This document shows positions 52,604 through 61,090 of a DNA stretch of 64,000 bases, in pieces. A program made the translations under genes and the position numbers. The first letter of the stretch is position 1. Each line of letters begins with the position of its first letter. Location: the NCBI RefSeq assembly GCF_918698085.1, contig NZ_CAKKLP010000012.1, positions 1-64,000 of the forward strand. The letters run 5' to 3'. This DNA comes from Chryseobacterium sp. Bi04 (GTDB lineage Bacteria; Bacteroidota; Bacteroidia; Flavobacteriales; Weeksellaceae). The notes beneath the pieces were generated by a model. It made no database searches, was not told where the DNA came from, and saw nothing but the letters and a program-made list of their open reading frames with translations.

Positions 52604-53800
52604 TTAAATATGTTCAGGAAACGGATCCTGAAAGTCCTGCTGTTGGCTTAATAATTCTTTATCATTAATAAGACAGTCTTGGAGATCCTGTATCATTTGG
52701 TCTTTGTTTATATCCTGACCTATAAAAACAAGCTCATTGATTCTGTCGCCCCAGTTTTTATCCCATCTGCTTTCAATAAATTCCTGATTTTCTGTAAATG
52801 AATTATAGTGTAGTCTTTGATTCATGGGCATACTGGACCACCAGACTCCTGCTTTTTCTAAACGGAATGAACCTCCTGCCTGGGAGAAGTTTAATGCATC
52901 ATCCGGTCTTGAAGCCAGCCAGAAAAGCCCTTTAGCCCTTAAAATACCTTCAGGATATCTTTCATTAAGGTAGTTCCATAATCTTTCGGGATGAAATGGT
53001 TTTTGGTCTCTGAAAACCAATGAACCGATACCATACTCTTCTGTTTCAGGATTGTGGTGATCAGACTGAAGTTCTTTTTGCCAGCCGGCTGAAGACTGTG
53101 CAGTATCAAAATCAAAGAGTTGGGTATTTAAAATATGCTGAGGATTAACCTCTCCAAATTCTGAATAAATGATGTGGGCTTCAGGATTCAGCTTAGCTAT
53201 AGCTGCTTTTAAAAATCCAAGAGTTTCGGAATCGATAAGATCTGTTTTATTTAAGACAATGACATTGGCAAATTCAATCTGGTCCGTAAGAAGGTTAACG
53301 ATGGTTCTGCGATCCCCTTCTATATCTGTAAGGTCTCTGTCCATCAATAATTCATTCGTTGAAAAGTCTTTCATAAAATTGAAGCTGTCCACTACGGTCA
53401 CCATAGTGTCTATATAGCTGAATCTGGAAAGGTCTATGCCACTTTCTTCATCCATATAGGTAAATGTTTGGGCAACGGGGATAGGCTCACTAATTCCTGT
53501 ACTTTCGATCAGCAGGTAATCAAAACGTTTTTCATGCGCTAAACGCTCCACTTCAATCATCAGATCTTCGCGGAGTGTACAGCAAATGCATCCGTTACTC
53601 ATTTCTACAAGCTTTTCTTCCGTTCTTGAAAGTGTATTCTGATTCCCGATAAAATGCGCATCAATATTCACTTCACTCATATCGTTCACAATAACGGCTA
53701 CTTTTAAACCCTGTTTATTGTGCAGAATATGATTCAGTAAAGTTGTTTTCCCGGCTCCCAGAAAGCCACTCAGTACAGTTACAGGAAGTTTCTTTGTCAT
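52604..53800 (-). CDS. CobW/COG0523-family G3E GTPase, probable zinc chaperone
   Basis: A 398-residue GTPase that delivers metal to apo-enzymes. Walker A GFLGAGKTTLL (about 12-22), metal-binding CxCC in GCICCTLREDL (Cys71, Cys73, Cys74), LLIESTGISEP and VVDSFNF, nucleotide specificity NKTDLID, and a C-terminal CobW_C domain with LRAKGLFWLASR. Members near zur genes (ZNG1-like, YeiR/ZigA-like) serve zinc. It begins 3 bp after the MerC-type gene, so both are under the Zur-box promoter at 54170. Confidence 0.9.
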   Translation of the reverse strand: MTKKLPVTVLSGFLGAGKTTLLNHILHNKQGLKVAVIVNDMSEVNIDAHFIGNQNTLSRTEEKLVEMSNGCICCTLREDLMIEVERLAHEKRFDYLLIESTGISEPIPVAQTFTYMDEESGIDLSRFSYIDTMVTVVDSFNFMKDFSTNELLMDRDLTDIEGDRRTIVNLLTDQIEFANVIVLNKTDLIDSETLGFLKAAIAKLNPEAHIIYSEFGEVNPQHILNTQLFDFDTAQSSAGWQKELQSDHHNPETEEYGIGSLVFRDQKPFHPERLWNYLNERYPEGILRAKGLFWLASRPDDALNFSQAGGSFRLEKAGVWWSSMPMNQRLHYNSFTENQEFIESRWDKNWGDRINELVFIGQDINKDQMIQDLQDCLINDKELLSQQQDFQDPFPEHI

Positions 53801-53803
53801 GTA

Positions 53804-54142
53804 TTAATGTTTATGATTTTTAAAATTGATAATATGTCCTGTAATTAAGCCTGCTGCTCCCACATAAATAAGAGGAATATGAACTTCAAATATAAAATCA
53901 GCCAGTACAGAAATGGCGATCAGAATAATAGAGATCCAGAACAGAAACTTGAGCCGGCGGTTGGCTATTTTTGCCGTTATTCTGAAAACTACGAGGGTTC
54001 CAATGATAAGAAAAGCCAGATCAATATAAGGATTATGGGATATTCCCAAAGGGATGATCATCAGTAAAGGGAAAACTATGCAATGAATCAAACATAAAAC
54101 GGCGGCGGAGATTCCTACTGCATCAAGAATTTTTGACTTCAT
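53804..54142 (-). CDS. MerC-domain membrane protein
   Basis: A 112-residue inner-membrane protein from ATG 54142 (upstream in-frame codons overlap the promoter box, so are rejected). Four membrane helices; the first contains ISAAVLCLIHCIVFPLLMII with the paired Cys and His (CLIHC) that MerC uses to bind mercury or another metal. Co-transcribed with the CobW-type gene and next to a zur-like gene, it more likely handles zinc. No mercury-resistance genes are near. Confidence 0.82.
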   Translation of the reverse strand: MKSKILDAVGISAAVLCLIHCIVFPLLMIIPLGISHNPYIDLAFLIIGTLVVFRITAKIANRRLKFLFWISIILIAISVLADFIFEVHIPLIYVGAAGLITGHIINFKNHKH

Positions 54143-54150
54143 AAAAAGGA

Positions 54151-54178
54151 TTGATTTAAATTTGTTATTGTAACTTTG
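54151..54178 (+). promoter_or_regulatory. Promoter of the Fur-family (zur) gene
   Basis: TTG (54151-54153) and TAACTTTG (54171-54178) with a 17-bp spacer. The -7 element lies inside the first Zur-like box, so the protein would block its own promoter. Confidence 0.55.
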
Positions 54179-54182
54179 TTGC
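54170..54182. promoter_or_regulatory. Candidate Zur box 1 of the divergent promoter region
   Basis: GTAACTTTGTTGC, one change from the perfect 13-mer. It stands 28 bp before the MerC-type gene start and over the -7 element of the opposite gene. Confidence 0.65.
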
Positions 54183-54208
54183 AAAGTAAATACAAAATTT
54201 TAAATAAC

Positions 54209-54221
54209 GCAACTTTGTTGC
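54209..54221. promoter_or_regulatory. Candidate Zur box 2 of the divergent promoter region
   Basis: GCAACTTTGTTGC followed by ATTAAAA, identical to the site at 44099, 10 bp upstream of the Fur-family ATG at 54231. Confidence 0.7.
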
Positions 54222-54230
54222 ATTAAAAAT

Positions 54231-54620
54231 ATGAGACGAGTTAGAAATACCCATGCCAAAACTGAGATTCTGAACCTTATCAACGATTCTGAGGTGGCTC
54301 TTACCCATTCTGATATTCAGAAGAAATTAGGAGACTTGTGTAACAGGGTTACCATTTACAGGGTTTTGGAAAGGCTTGAAAACGAAGGTGCTATTCACAA
54401 GATAGTCAATATTGATGGGGTCGTTAATTTTGCAAAGTGTAGTGGAAAATGTACTCACGAACAACATTTTCATAATCACGTTCATTTCAATTGTAAAGAA
54501 TGTCATTCTGTTACCTGTATTGAAAATGCAATACCCGAAATTAGTTTACCCGAGAATTTTATAGCTCAGGAGTATAACTTTATCATCAGCGGAATCTGTC
54601 CGAGATGTGCGCATGCTTAA
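54231..54620 (+). CDS. zur: Fur-family metal regulator, probable Zur
   Basis: A 129-residue repressor. The winged helix runs to YRVLERLENEGAIHKIVNID; the metal domain has CSGKCTHEQHFHNHVHFNCK (Cys, Cys, several His), ECHSVTC and a C-terminal CPRCA. The two Cys pairs fit the structural zinc site of Fur proteins, and the His-rich loop fits a sensing site. Context argues for zinc: divergent from MerC and CobW genes, with a perfect dyad GCAAC-TTT-GTTGC before it and before a His-rich-loop TonB receptor. Fur or PerR identity is less likely. Confidence 0.82.
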   Translation: MRRVRNTHAKTEILNLINDSEVALTHSDIQKKLGDLCNRVTIYRVLERLENEGAIHKIVNIDGVVNFAKCSGKCTHEQHFHNHVHFNCKECHSVTCIENAIPEISLPENFIAQEYNFIISGICPRCAHA

Positions 54621-54678
54621 ACAAGGAAAAAGCATCCCTGGAGATGCTTTTTCATGATGATATTGGAACAAGCAATGA

Positions 54679-56979
54679 TTATGCATAGGCTGCTGCAGCT
54701 TCTTTAGCAGCGGCTACCATTGCAATTAAAGCTTTTTCAGTTTCTTCCCAATGCCTTGTTTTGAGGCCACAGTCAGGGTTTACCCATAACTGGGTGGCTG
54801 GAATTACATTTTGAGCTTTTCTTAAAAGTTCAATCATTTCTTCTTTAGAAGGTACTCTTGGAGAGTGGATATCATAAACTCCGGGACCTATTTCGTTTGG
54901 ATATTTAAAGTCTGCAAAAGCATTTAAAAGTTCCATTTGGGATCTCGAACATTCTATTGTAATGACATCTGCATCCATATCGGCAATATTTTTAATAATA
55001 TCATTAAATTCAGAATAGCACATATGGGTATGGATCTGGGTAGCATCTTCTACTCCACTTGCTGAGATTCTGAAGGCTTCTACGGCCCATTTCAGGTAGT
55101 TTTGCCATTCTGCTTTTCTCAATGGAAGACCTTCTCTTATAGCAGGTTCATCAATCTGGATGATTCGGATTCCTACTTTTTCAAGATCCACTACTTCATC
55201 ACGGATGGCCAAAGCAATCTGCTTACAGGTTTCTGAACGGGGCTGATCATCCCGTACAAATGACCATTGCAAGATAGTAACAGGACCGGTCAGCATTCCT
55301 TTTACCCATTTATTGGTTTGGGATTGTGCATATTGAGACCAGTATACAGTCATTGGATCAGGGCGGGAAATATCCCCGAAAATAACCGGTGGTTTTACAC
55401 AGCGGCTTCCATAGCTCTGTACCCAGCCGTTTTTAGTGAAAATAAATCCTTCAAGCTTTTCCCCGAAGTATTCAACCATGTCATTACGTTCAAATTCTCC
55501 GTGAACAAGCACATCAATTCCTATTTCTTCCTGCCAGCGAATGGTTCTCTGAGTTTCCTCTTTCAATAAAGCATCGTATTGTTCTGCACTAAGATCTCCT
55601 TTCTTAAACTGGGCTCTCCAGCTTCTTACTTCTGTAGTTTGCGGGAATGAGCCTATGGTTGTGGTTGGGAATAGCGGAAGCTGTAATGATTCCTGCTGCC
55701 TTTCTTTACGGATTCTAAATGAGTGCTTTCGCTGAGCATCTTCTTCAGTAATGGCAGCTACTCTTTGTTTCACTTTATCATTATGGATAAGAGAAGATGT
55801 TTTTCTGCCGGCCACAGCCTTTTTATTGTCTTCAAAATCTGCAAGGATACTTTCGTCCTCAGTTCCTGAAGCAAGAGCTTTAAGACTTACGACTTCTTTC
55901 ACTTTTTGTTTTGCAAAAGACAGCCAGTTTTTGATTTCAGGCTGAAGGGCCGTTTCAAAATCCAGATCACAAGGTGAATGAAGCAATGAACATGACGGAG
56001 CCACAAAAATTCTTTCTGTACCGAGTTTTTCAATAGCTTTTTTAATGAAAGCCAAAGATTTTTCATACTCATTTTTCCAGATATTTCTTCCGTCTACTAC
56101 TCCTAATGACAGGCTTAGGTTTTCAGGAACAGCATGTAAAATATCTGCCAGCTGCTCAGGATTTCTCACCAGGTCTATATGCAGAACGTCTGCAGGAAGT
56201 GACACAGCAAGCGATACATTGTCTTTCAATCCATCGAAATAGGTCGCAACGATGAATTTTAGCAGTGGGAATTGTTTTCTAAGTTCCCGGTAAACGTACT
56301 GATAGGTTTCTTTTGCTTTCTCTGTTATATCTAAAGTTAAAAACGGCTCATCAAACTGAATCCATTGAGCACCCTGATCCTGAAGTTTTGTTAAGATTTC
56401 AGTGTATACCGGAAGAAGGTTTTTGGCAAGATCCAGTTTATCAAATCCCTCTTCTTTTTCCTTTCCTAAAAGAAGATAAGAAACAAGTCCGATGAGTACC
56501 GGCTTGGCATTAATTCCTGCTTGTTTAGCTCCCGCAAACTCGTTGAATATTTTGTCGGAAGTCAGTGTAAACTGCTGATTTTTATAAAATTCAGGAACAA
56601 TATAATGATAATTGGTATCAAACCATTTGGTCATTTCCATGGCCGTGATATCCAACCCGTCTTTCTGGTATCCTCTGGCCATCGCAAAGTACAGATCCTG
56701 CTCTGAATTATTTTTTTTAAGGGCTACTTCATGATAACGTACCGGAATAGCACCTACAATTAAGCTCATATCCAGTACCTGATCATAATAGGAAAAATCA
56801 TTACATGGAATAAGGTCTATCCCTGCCTCCTTCTGAATATTCCAATTGTGATTGCAGATATTCCTTCCTGTAGTAAGAAGTTCTTCCAAAAGGATTTTGC
56901 CTGACCAATATTGCTCGCAGGCTTTTTTGAGTTCTCTTTTGCTACCAATTCGCGGATAGCCAAGAATGTGCGTTTGCAT
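54679..56979 (-). CDS. metE: Cobalamin-independent methionine synthase
   Basis: Makes methionine from homocysteine and 5-methyltetrahydrofolate triglutamate in the cytoplasm. Start ATG 56979 gives 766 residues beginning MQTHILGYPRIGSKRELKKA, the normal MetE N-terminus; the frame runs 48 codons further into the leader and those are not used. The C-terminal half has zinc ligands in QIHTHMCYSEF (His, Cys), DVITIECSRSQ (Glu) and NPDCGLKTRHW (Cys). A cobalamin riboswitch lies about 190 nt upstream, so it is turned off when B12 is available. An Lrp-type gene is divergent. A zinc enzyme next to zur is suggestive, but no Zur box was found here. Confidence 0.95.
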   Translation of the reverse strand: MQTHILGYPRIGSKRELKKACEQYWSGKILLEELLTTGRNICNHNWNIQKEAGIDLIPCNDFSYYDQVLDMSLIVGAIPVRYHEVALKKNNSEQDLYFAMARGYQKDGLDITAMEMTKWFDTNYHYIVPEFYKNQQFTLTSDKIFNEFAGAKQAGINAKPVLIGLVSYLLLGKEKEEGFDKLDLAKNLLPVYTEILTKLQDQGAQWIQFDEPFLTLDITEKAKETYQYVYRELRKQFPLLKFIVATYFDGLKDNVSLAVSLPADVLHIDLVRNPEQLADILHAVPENLSLSLGVVDGRNIWKNEYEKSLAFIKKAIEKLGTERIFVAPSCSLLHSPCDLDFETALQPEIKNWLSFAKQKVKEVVSLKALASGTEDESILADFEDNKKAVAGRKTSSLIHNDKVKQRVAAITEEDAQRKHSFRIRKERQQESLQLPLFPTTTIGSFPQTTEVRSWRAQFKKGDLSAEQYDALLKEETQRTIRWQEEIGIDVLVHGEFERNDMVEYFGEKLEGFIFTKNGWVQSYGSRCVKPPVIFGDISRPDPMTVYWSQYAQSQTNKWVKGMLTGPVTILQWSFVRDDQPRSETCKQIALAIRDEVVDLEKVGIRIIQIDEPAIREGLPLRKAEWQNYLKWAVEAFRISASGVEDATQIHTHMCYSEFNDIIKNIADMDADVITIECSRSQMELLNAFADFKYPNEIGPGVYDIHSPRVPSKEEMIELLRKAQNVIPATQLWVNPDCGLKTRHWEETEKALIAMVAAAKEAAAAYA

Positions 56980-57539
56980 TTTTTTTAAACTTTTAATTAA
57001 ACTTATTTTTAAAAGCTCTTTGAATGCTTCGTAATGCTTTTGCCGGTAAGATTTTTTTGGGAAATAATGCATACCTGACAGTTCCGTTTTACTCTTGGAA
57101 AAACGTACTAAAAAGTATATCATCTGTATGACCCAAAGCTTCAGACCGCGAAAGCATTGTCAATTCAGTAAAGGCAGGTCTCCTGACTTGTAACAGTTTC
57201 TGTCGTCCTTCCCGCTTAGGCAGTGGATCACAAGGACAGAACCCTTTGGTATGTTACTTACAGTTGCGCGACAGCTCGTGATTTGCACACGATTCCCTAT
57301 TAATTTACCTTACGTAAAACCTCTCCTGTTTGATGAAGTATCTGTAAAGAACTATTCTGTATCAATTACATTTTCTATCTGTGCTAATAGAAGATTTTAA
57401 TTTTGTGTAAATTTACAAATACAGAATAAACGAATAATAAATAGTTTTAAATAAAGCAAATAAATCTGTATAATTTTATTTTAAAAGAATATAATTCTGT
57501 AATTTTGAATAAAATTAATACTAAAAAGAATAATATCCT
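56980..57539. other. metE leader and divergent promoter region
   Basis: About 560 bp. It contains the cobalamin riboswitch (57170-57303) and AT-rich promoters for metE (minus) and the Lrp-type gene (plus). An open frame across 56980-57123 is a by-product of the metE frame. Confidence 0.7.
57170..57303 (-). ncRNA. Cobalamin riboswitch upstream of metE
   Basis: On the minus strand the conserved parts appear in order: GGGAATCGTGTGCAAATCACG, the core CTGTCGCGCAACTGTAAG, the CCACTGCCTAAGCGGGAAGG stem and, at 57173-57188, the B12 box AGTCAGGAGACCTGCC. This is the full cobalamin aptamer, placed about 190 nt before the metE ATG. It represses the B12-independent enzyme when B12 is present, presumably by translation or early termination. 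Confidence 0.9.
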
Positions 57540-58001
57540 GTGGAACATCTTGATACCAAAGATATACAGCTGCTGAGACTGCTTCAGAAAAATGCAAAAC
57601 TTACCGTTAAGGAGCTTGCCAAAGAAATTAATCTTTCCCCTTCTCCTGTTTTTGAAAGGGTGAAACGTCTGGAACAGGAAGGCTATGTGAAAAAATATGC
57701 TGCGGTTCTTGATCCGGATAAACTTAACCGGGGTTTTACCGTTTTCTGCCAGATCAAGCTGAAAATTCATGACCGTTCTGTAGGCTATGATTTCGTTCAT
57801 GAAATTCTGGAAATAGAAGAAGTGGCAGAATGTTATAATATTTCCGGAGATTTTGATTTCCTGCTGAAAGTTCAGGTCCGGGATATGAAACATTATCAGG
57901 ATTTTGTATTCAATACACTGGGTTCTGTAGATTCTATCGGAAGTACGCACAGTACGTTTGTAATGGCAGAAGTAAAAAATACCCATGGATTAACAATCTG
58001 A
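57540..58001 (+). CDS. Lrp/AsnC-family transcriptional regulator
   Basis: A 153-residue feast/famine regulator. The helix-turn-helix LTVKELAKEINLSPSPVFER (about 22-41) is followed by the RAM ligand-binding domain (GFTVFCQIKLKI, AECYNISGDFDFLLKVQV). Start is GTG. It is divergent from metE across the riboswitch region, so it may sense an amino acid such as methionine and act on metE, but this is inference. Confidence 0.9.
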   Translation: MEHLDTKDIQLLRLLQKNAKLTVKELAKEINLSPSPVFERVKRLEQEGYVKKYAAVLDPDKLNRGFTVFCQIKLKIHDRSVGYDFVHEILEIEEVAECYNISGDFDFLLKVQVRDMKHYQDFVFNTLGSVDSIGSTHSTFVMAEVKNTHGLTI

Positions 58002-58117
58002 TATTTTTGAGTACAATTTTGAGTACAATCGTTTTTAGCGGGTAACAGGTATTTGGAGAAAATAAAGGAATAAATGGGTGAATTCCTGTTGTTTCAGGAG
58101 AAAAAGAAATAAAAATA

Positions 58118-58151
58118 AGACAGAAACAGTTTATTAAAATTGTTTCTGTCT
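58118..58151 (-). terminator. Terminator of the 58158-58646 gene
   Basis: Perfect 11-bp stem AGACAGAAACA / TGTTTCTGTCT, a 12-nt loop and a T-rich run on the minus strand, 7 bp after the stop. Confidence 0.75.
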
Positions 58152-58157
58152 AGGCTC

Positions 58158-58646
58158 CTATAAAGGTGAAATGTACACTTCTATTTTAGTGCCGTCATAA
58201 TTAAAGGTTCCGTCTGAATTTCTTTTACCTAAGAAAACCCAGTCCATATCTACGGGAACAGACCATGCTGATCCTAAAGAGAATCCGTTTACAGATCGGA
58301 TTTCATTACCATTTCCTGTAGTAATTGCTGAATGAAACCATGTTTTGTCGATAAGTCTGTAGAAGCCGATTGCTTTTCCTGCCGGAATGGGAGCGTATCC
58401 ATCCCACTTTTCTCCTTCCGGATATCTGAATACAGTCAGCCATTTTTGTCCTGCTGATTCAGCAAGCTGATTCGGGCTTATCCGGGCACCTCGCATGTAT
58501 AAAGCATAAGCTACTACATCATGACATACGCCGGTATTATACTTTGAGATATTTTCTGCGCCTGACAGAACGGCATGAGCAACGGGTGCTCTTTCTGTTA
58601 CAGACAGCTGAGCTTTCCTTGCTCCTTCTGGGGTTACAAATGACAT
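58158..58646 (-). CDS. Hypothetical protein with papain-like Cys/His pattern
   Basis: A 162-residue protein with no signal peptide. The central part has YNTGVCHDVVAYALYMRGAR, a Cys at the start of a helix, and later TWFHSAITTGNGNEIRSVNG, a His before a beta hairpin. This Cys then His spacing with a following polar residue fits NlpC/P60 or other papain-fold hydrolases and some secreted toxins. No family is recognised with certainty. Single gene with a strong hairpin terminator. Confidence 0.5.
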   Translation of the reverse strand: MSFVTPEGARKAQLSVTERAPVAHAVLSGAENISKYNTGVCHDVVAYALYMRGARISPNQLAESAGQKWLTVFRYPEGEKWDGYAPIPAGKAIGFYRLIDKTWFHSAITTGNGNEIRSVNGFSLGSAWSVPVDMDWVFLGKRNSDGTFNYDGTKIEVYISPL

Positions 58647-58928
58647 ATTAATAATTTTGTTTGGTTATTGTAAAGATAGCTCTTTTAAATTTAATGCTAG
58701 TGAACTGTTGTTTTGAAGGAATTTATTCGAATTTAAAGTGGATTTTCAAGAATTTTAATAAGAATGTAAGTACACACTAAATAATTCTGAAAGCAACATA
58801 AAAGTGTAAAAGCTCTGTTTAAAAAAAGAATATAGTCTGAAATTCTGCCCTTCTGATCCCCATTGAGGAACCCGGAAAAACCTTAGTTACCTTATTAAAC
58901 GATGTTAAACCTGTCTGTAAATAAAATA

Positions 58929-59432
58929 TTAAGCTTCCAACTGAAAAAGTACCATAGTCGCATCATGATAATGGGCAGGAAGCCCTTCGGTATCAGCTAT
59001 TTTTTTAGCGCCTAATTGGGTAAATCCGCATTGTATATAATAATCAGCCAGTCTTTGGTTTCCTGCTGTGGTATCCATTCTTACATATTTTTTCCCACTT
59101 TCCTTTGCGAATTGTGCCGACCATTCAACAATCTGTTCCACAAATTTCTGTCCTCTGAAATTTGGATGGGTAGCAATCCTGTGAATATAAACGGCAGGAT
59201 CTGCATTTCTTTCTTCCCAAACCTGAGGATCATTAAATGTGATGCTCCAGACACAGGCAATCTGTCCGTCTACTATAATTTTCCAATGGCGGTTTTCTTT
59301 AATTTCTGTTTCTATCATGCTTCTGTCAAATTCCGGCCATTGTACCCCGGATACTGTTTTCTTGAAATCAGAAGCCATTTTATAAAGAGCAAAAACTTCA
59401 TTAATATCCTGTAGAAAGGTGTTCACTATCAT
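58929..59432 (-). CDS. GNAT-family N-acetyltransferase
   Basis: About 167 residues from ATG 59432; the longer frame to 59516 adds residues unlike the family start. The acetyl-CoA motif is seen in HRIATHPNFRGQKFVEQIVE (R-x-x-G form) followed by KYVRMDTTAGNQRLADYYIQ and CGFTQLGAKK. Substrate unknown. Confidence 0.8.
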   Translation of the reverse strand: MIVNTFLQDINEVFALYKMASDFKKTVSGVQWPEFDRSMIETEIKENRHWKIIVDGQIACVWSITFNDPQVWEERNADPAVYIHRIATHPNFRGQKFVEQIVEWSAQFAKESGKKYVRMDTTAGNQRLADYYIQCGFTQLGAKKIADTEGLPAHYHDATMVLFQLEA

Positions 59433-59589
59433 TATTACGTTATTGTTCTTCAAAAATACCAAAAAATAAACAGATGTATATTTATTATTGTTATTCAGAA
59501 TGGGTATAAATTCCATTCTATTGCAGACTTCCGTTGGGAAAAGAAAATAAAAATACTATTTTTATCGTCCGATAAAGAAAACACACACT

Positions 59590-60087
59590 ATGCCGACTGA
59601 TGCTTCTCTCAAGCTGATTCCGATGACAACCTTTGTAATTGAATACTATTCTAATGAAGGGTATGCCGATCTTCAAATTTTAAATTTGATGAATAATTAT
59701 GCTAATTTTCTAAGAAAACCACTCTATCTTGGAATGTTTGTTCCTGTAGATAAGCAAGGAAATGTACTGAAGGAGCCTAAAAATTATGCTTCCTGGAAGT
59801 CCCTGGAGCATAATGACGGAAAAAGAACGGATGTGGTAGGATTTGAAGAGTATGCAGAGTATCAGCAAGCAGAACAAAAATGTATGTTTGAAGGTTTTAA
59901 AGTGGATTATAACGGCTACTCAAAGGTGAGAATCGTAGCATCATATGATCCTTCCATAGAATTATCTTTTAATAAAAATGATATGATTCCTCTGGGTTTC
60001 AATGATGTGGAATCTCTTACTGTTTTTGATGATATTTATTTGACACCTGATGCTTTAAAAGTGATTGGAATAAAAAATAAGCGATAA
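59590..60087 (+). CDS. Hypothetical protein
   Basis: A 165-residue cytoplasmic protein with no signal peptide or membrane helix. Segments such as FLRKPLYLGMFVPVDKQGNV and AEYQQAEQKCMFEGFKVDYN look like a well-folded alpha/beta protein. I do not recognise the family. It faces the AraC-family gene tail to tail. Confidence 0.55.
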   Translation: MPTDASLKLIPMTTFVIEYYSNEGYADLQILNLMNNYANFLRKPLYLGMFVPVDKQGNVLKEPKNYASWKSLEHNDGKRTDVVGFEEYAEYQQAEQKCMFEGFKVDYNGYSKVRIVASYDPSIELSFNKNDMIPLGFNDVESLTVFDDIYLTPDALKVIGIKNKR

Positions 60088-60152
60088 ACTAAACATCACC
60101 TGCAATATCCTGATTTTAATACAGTTTATACTTAATTTAAGTATTTTCAAGA

Positions 60153-61001
60153 CTATTTATTTTCTTTTCTAAACTCAGACGGAGACTTCTGTTGATAGGC
60201 TTTGAATATTTTATTAAAATGGCTGGTATCATTAAAACCCAGTTTATCAGCAATTTCATTGATATTGTAATGACTTTGCAGGAGAAGCTTCTCTGCTGTT
60301 TTTATTTTGTATTGAATGATGTGCTGCTGTATTGAAAACCCGGTTTGTTTTTTCACATAAATACTGATGTAGTTGGGAGAAAGCATAAATTCTTTAGCCA
60401 GGTTCTCAATTTTCATTTTATCTGTATCCAGTACATTGACATTGATATAGTACAGGATCTTTTCAATCCTGCCTACATGCTGAAAAATCCATTTTTTATG
60501 GGTGGTGGTTTCCATGGTATTTCTAATCAGAACCGTTATAATTGCTGAGAAGATATCCGTTAGAATGTCTTTATTATATCTGCTTTGATGACTGAATTCA
60601 TAGAGGAGAATATGGGCCAGCTGTAACAGGTGAGCTCTGTCAGCTTTATTGTTGATGGCCGACTCATAGACAAAAGACCGATCTTCCATAAGAAGCTGAA
60701 TGACCTTTTTTAATTCATTCTTTTTATTCATCAACAGGTTTTCCCATATATATTGCTCTGTAAATTTTATATAGATAAACCTTGTTTTACTTTTTATAGA
60801 AAACTCATGCCCGTCACTGGGTCTGAGCAGAAAGACATCGCCTTTTTTATAAGGAAATACAATACCGTTCAGGTGGTGGAATCCTTTTCCTTTCTCAATG
60901 ATAATCAATTCATAGAAGTTATGATTATGATATTCAACATCCCATACTTCTTTTTCAATACTGAAAACATTAAAGGAATTGAAATTAACAATGCGTTTCA
61001 T
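60153..61001 (-). CDS. AraC-family transcriptional regulator (cupin sensor)
   Basis: A 282-residue regulator. The N-terminal cupin region contains NHNFYELIIIEKGKGFHHLN and VFPYKKGDVFLLRPSDGHEF (about 22-66). The C-terminal HTH pair is KIENLAKEFMLSPNYISIYV and NINEIADKLGFNDTSHFNKI followed by QKSPSEFRKE. It is divergent, 50 bp apart, from the polysaccharide deacetylase gene and is likely its regulator. Confidence 0.9.
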   Translation of the reverse strand: MKRIVNFNSFNVFSIEKEVWDVEYHNHNFYELIIIEKGKGFHHLNGIVFPYKKGDVFLLRPSDGHEFSIKSKTRFIYIKFTEQYIWENLLMNKKNELKKVIQLLMEDRSFVYESAINNKADRAHLLQLAHILLYEFSHQSRYNKDILTDIFSAIITVLIRNTMETTTHKKWIFQHVGRIEKILYYINVNVLDTDKMKIENLAKEFMLSPNYISIYVKKQTGFSIQQHIIQYKIKTAEKLLLQSHYNINEIADKLGFNDTSHFNKIFKAYQQKSPSEFRKENK

Positions 61002-61090
61002 AAAGAATGGATTTTTACAAATTTACCATTAATTTTTACAATATATAATGATTGAATACTAAGCAATTTTGCAGAACAAAAATATTCGAA

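Noticed and set aside
53804..54142. Mercury resistance locus
   Set aside because: Only a MerC-domain gene is present; no merA, merP, merT or merR, and the context is zinc.
57447..57986. 179-residue minus-strand open frame
   Set aside because: Antisense to the Lrp-type gene; Phe/Ile-rich low-complexity sequence typical of a shadow frame.
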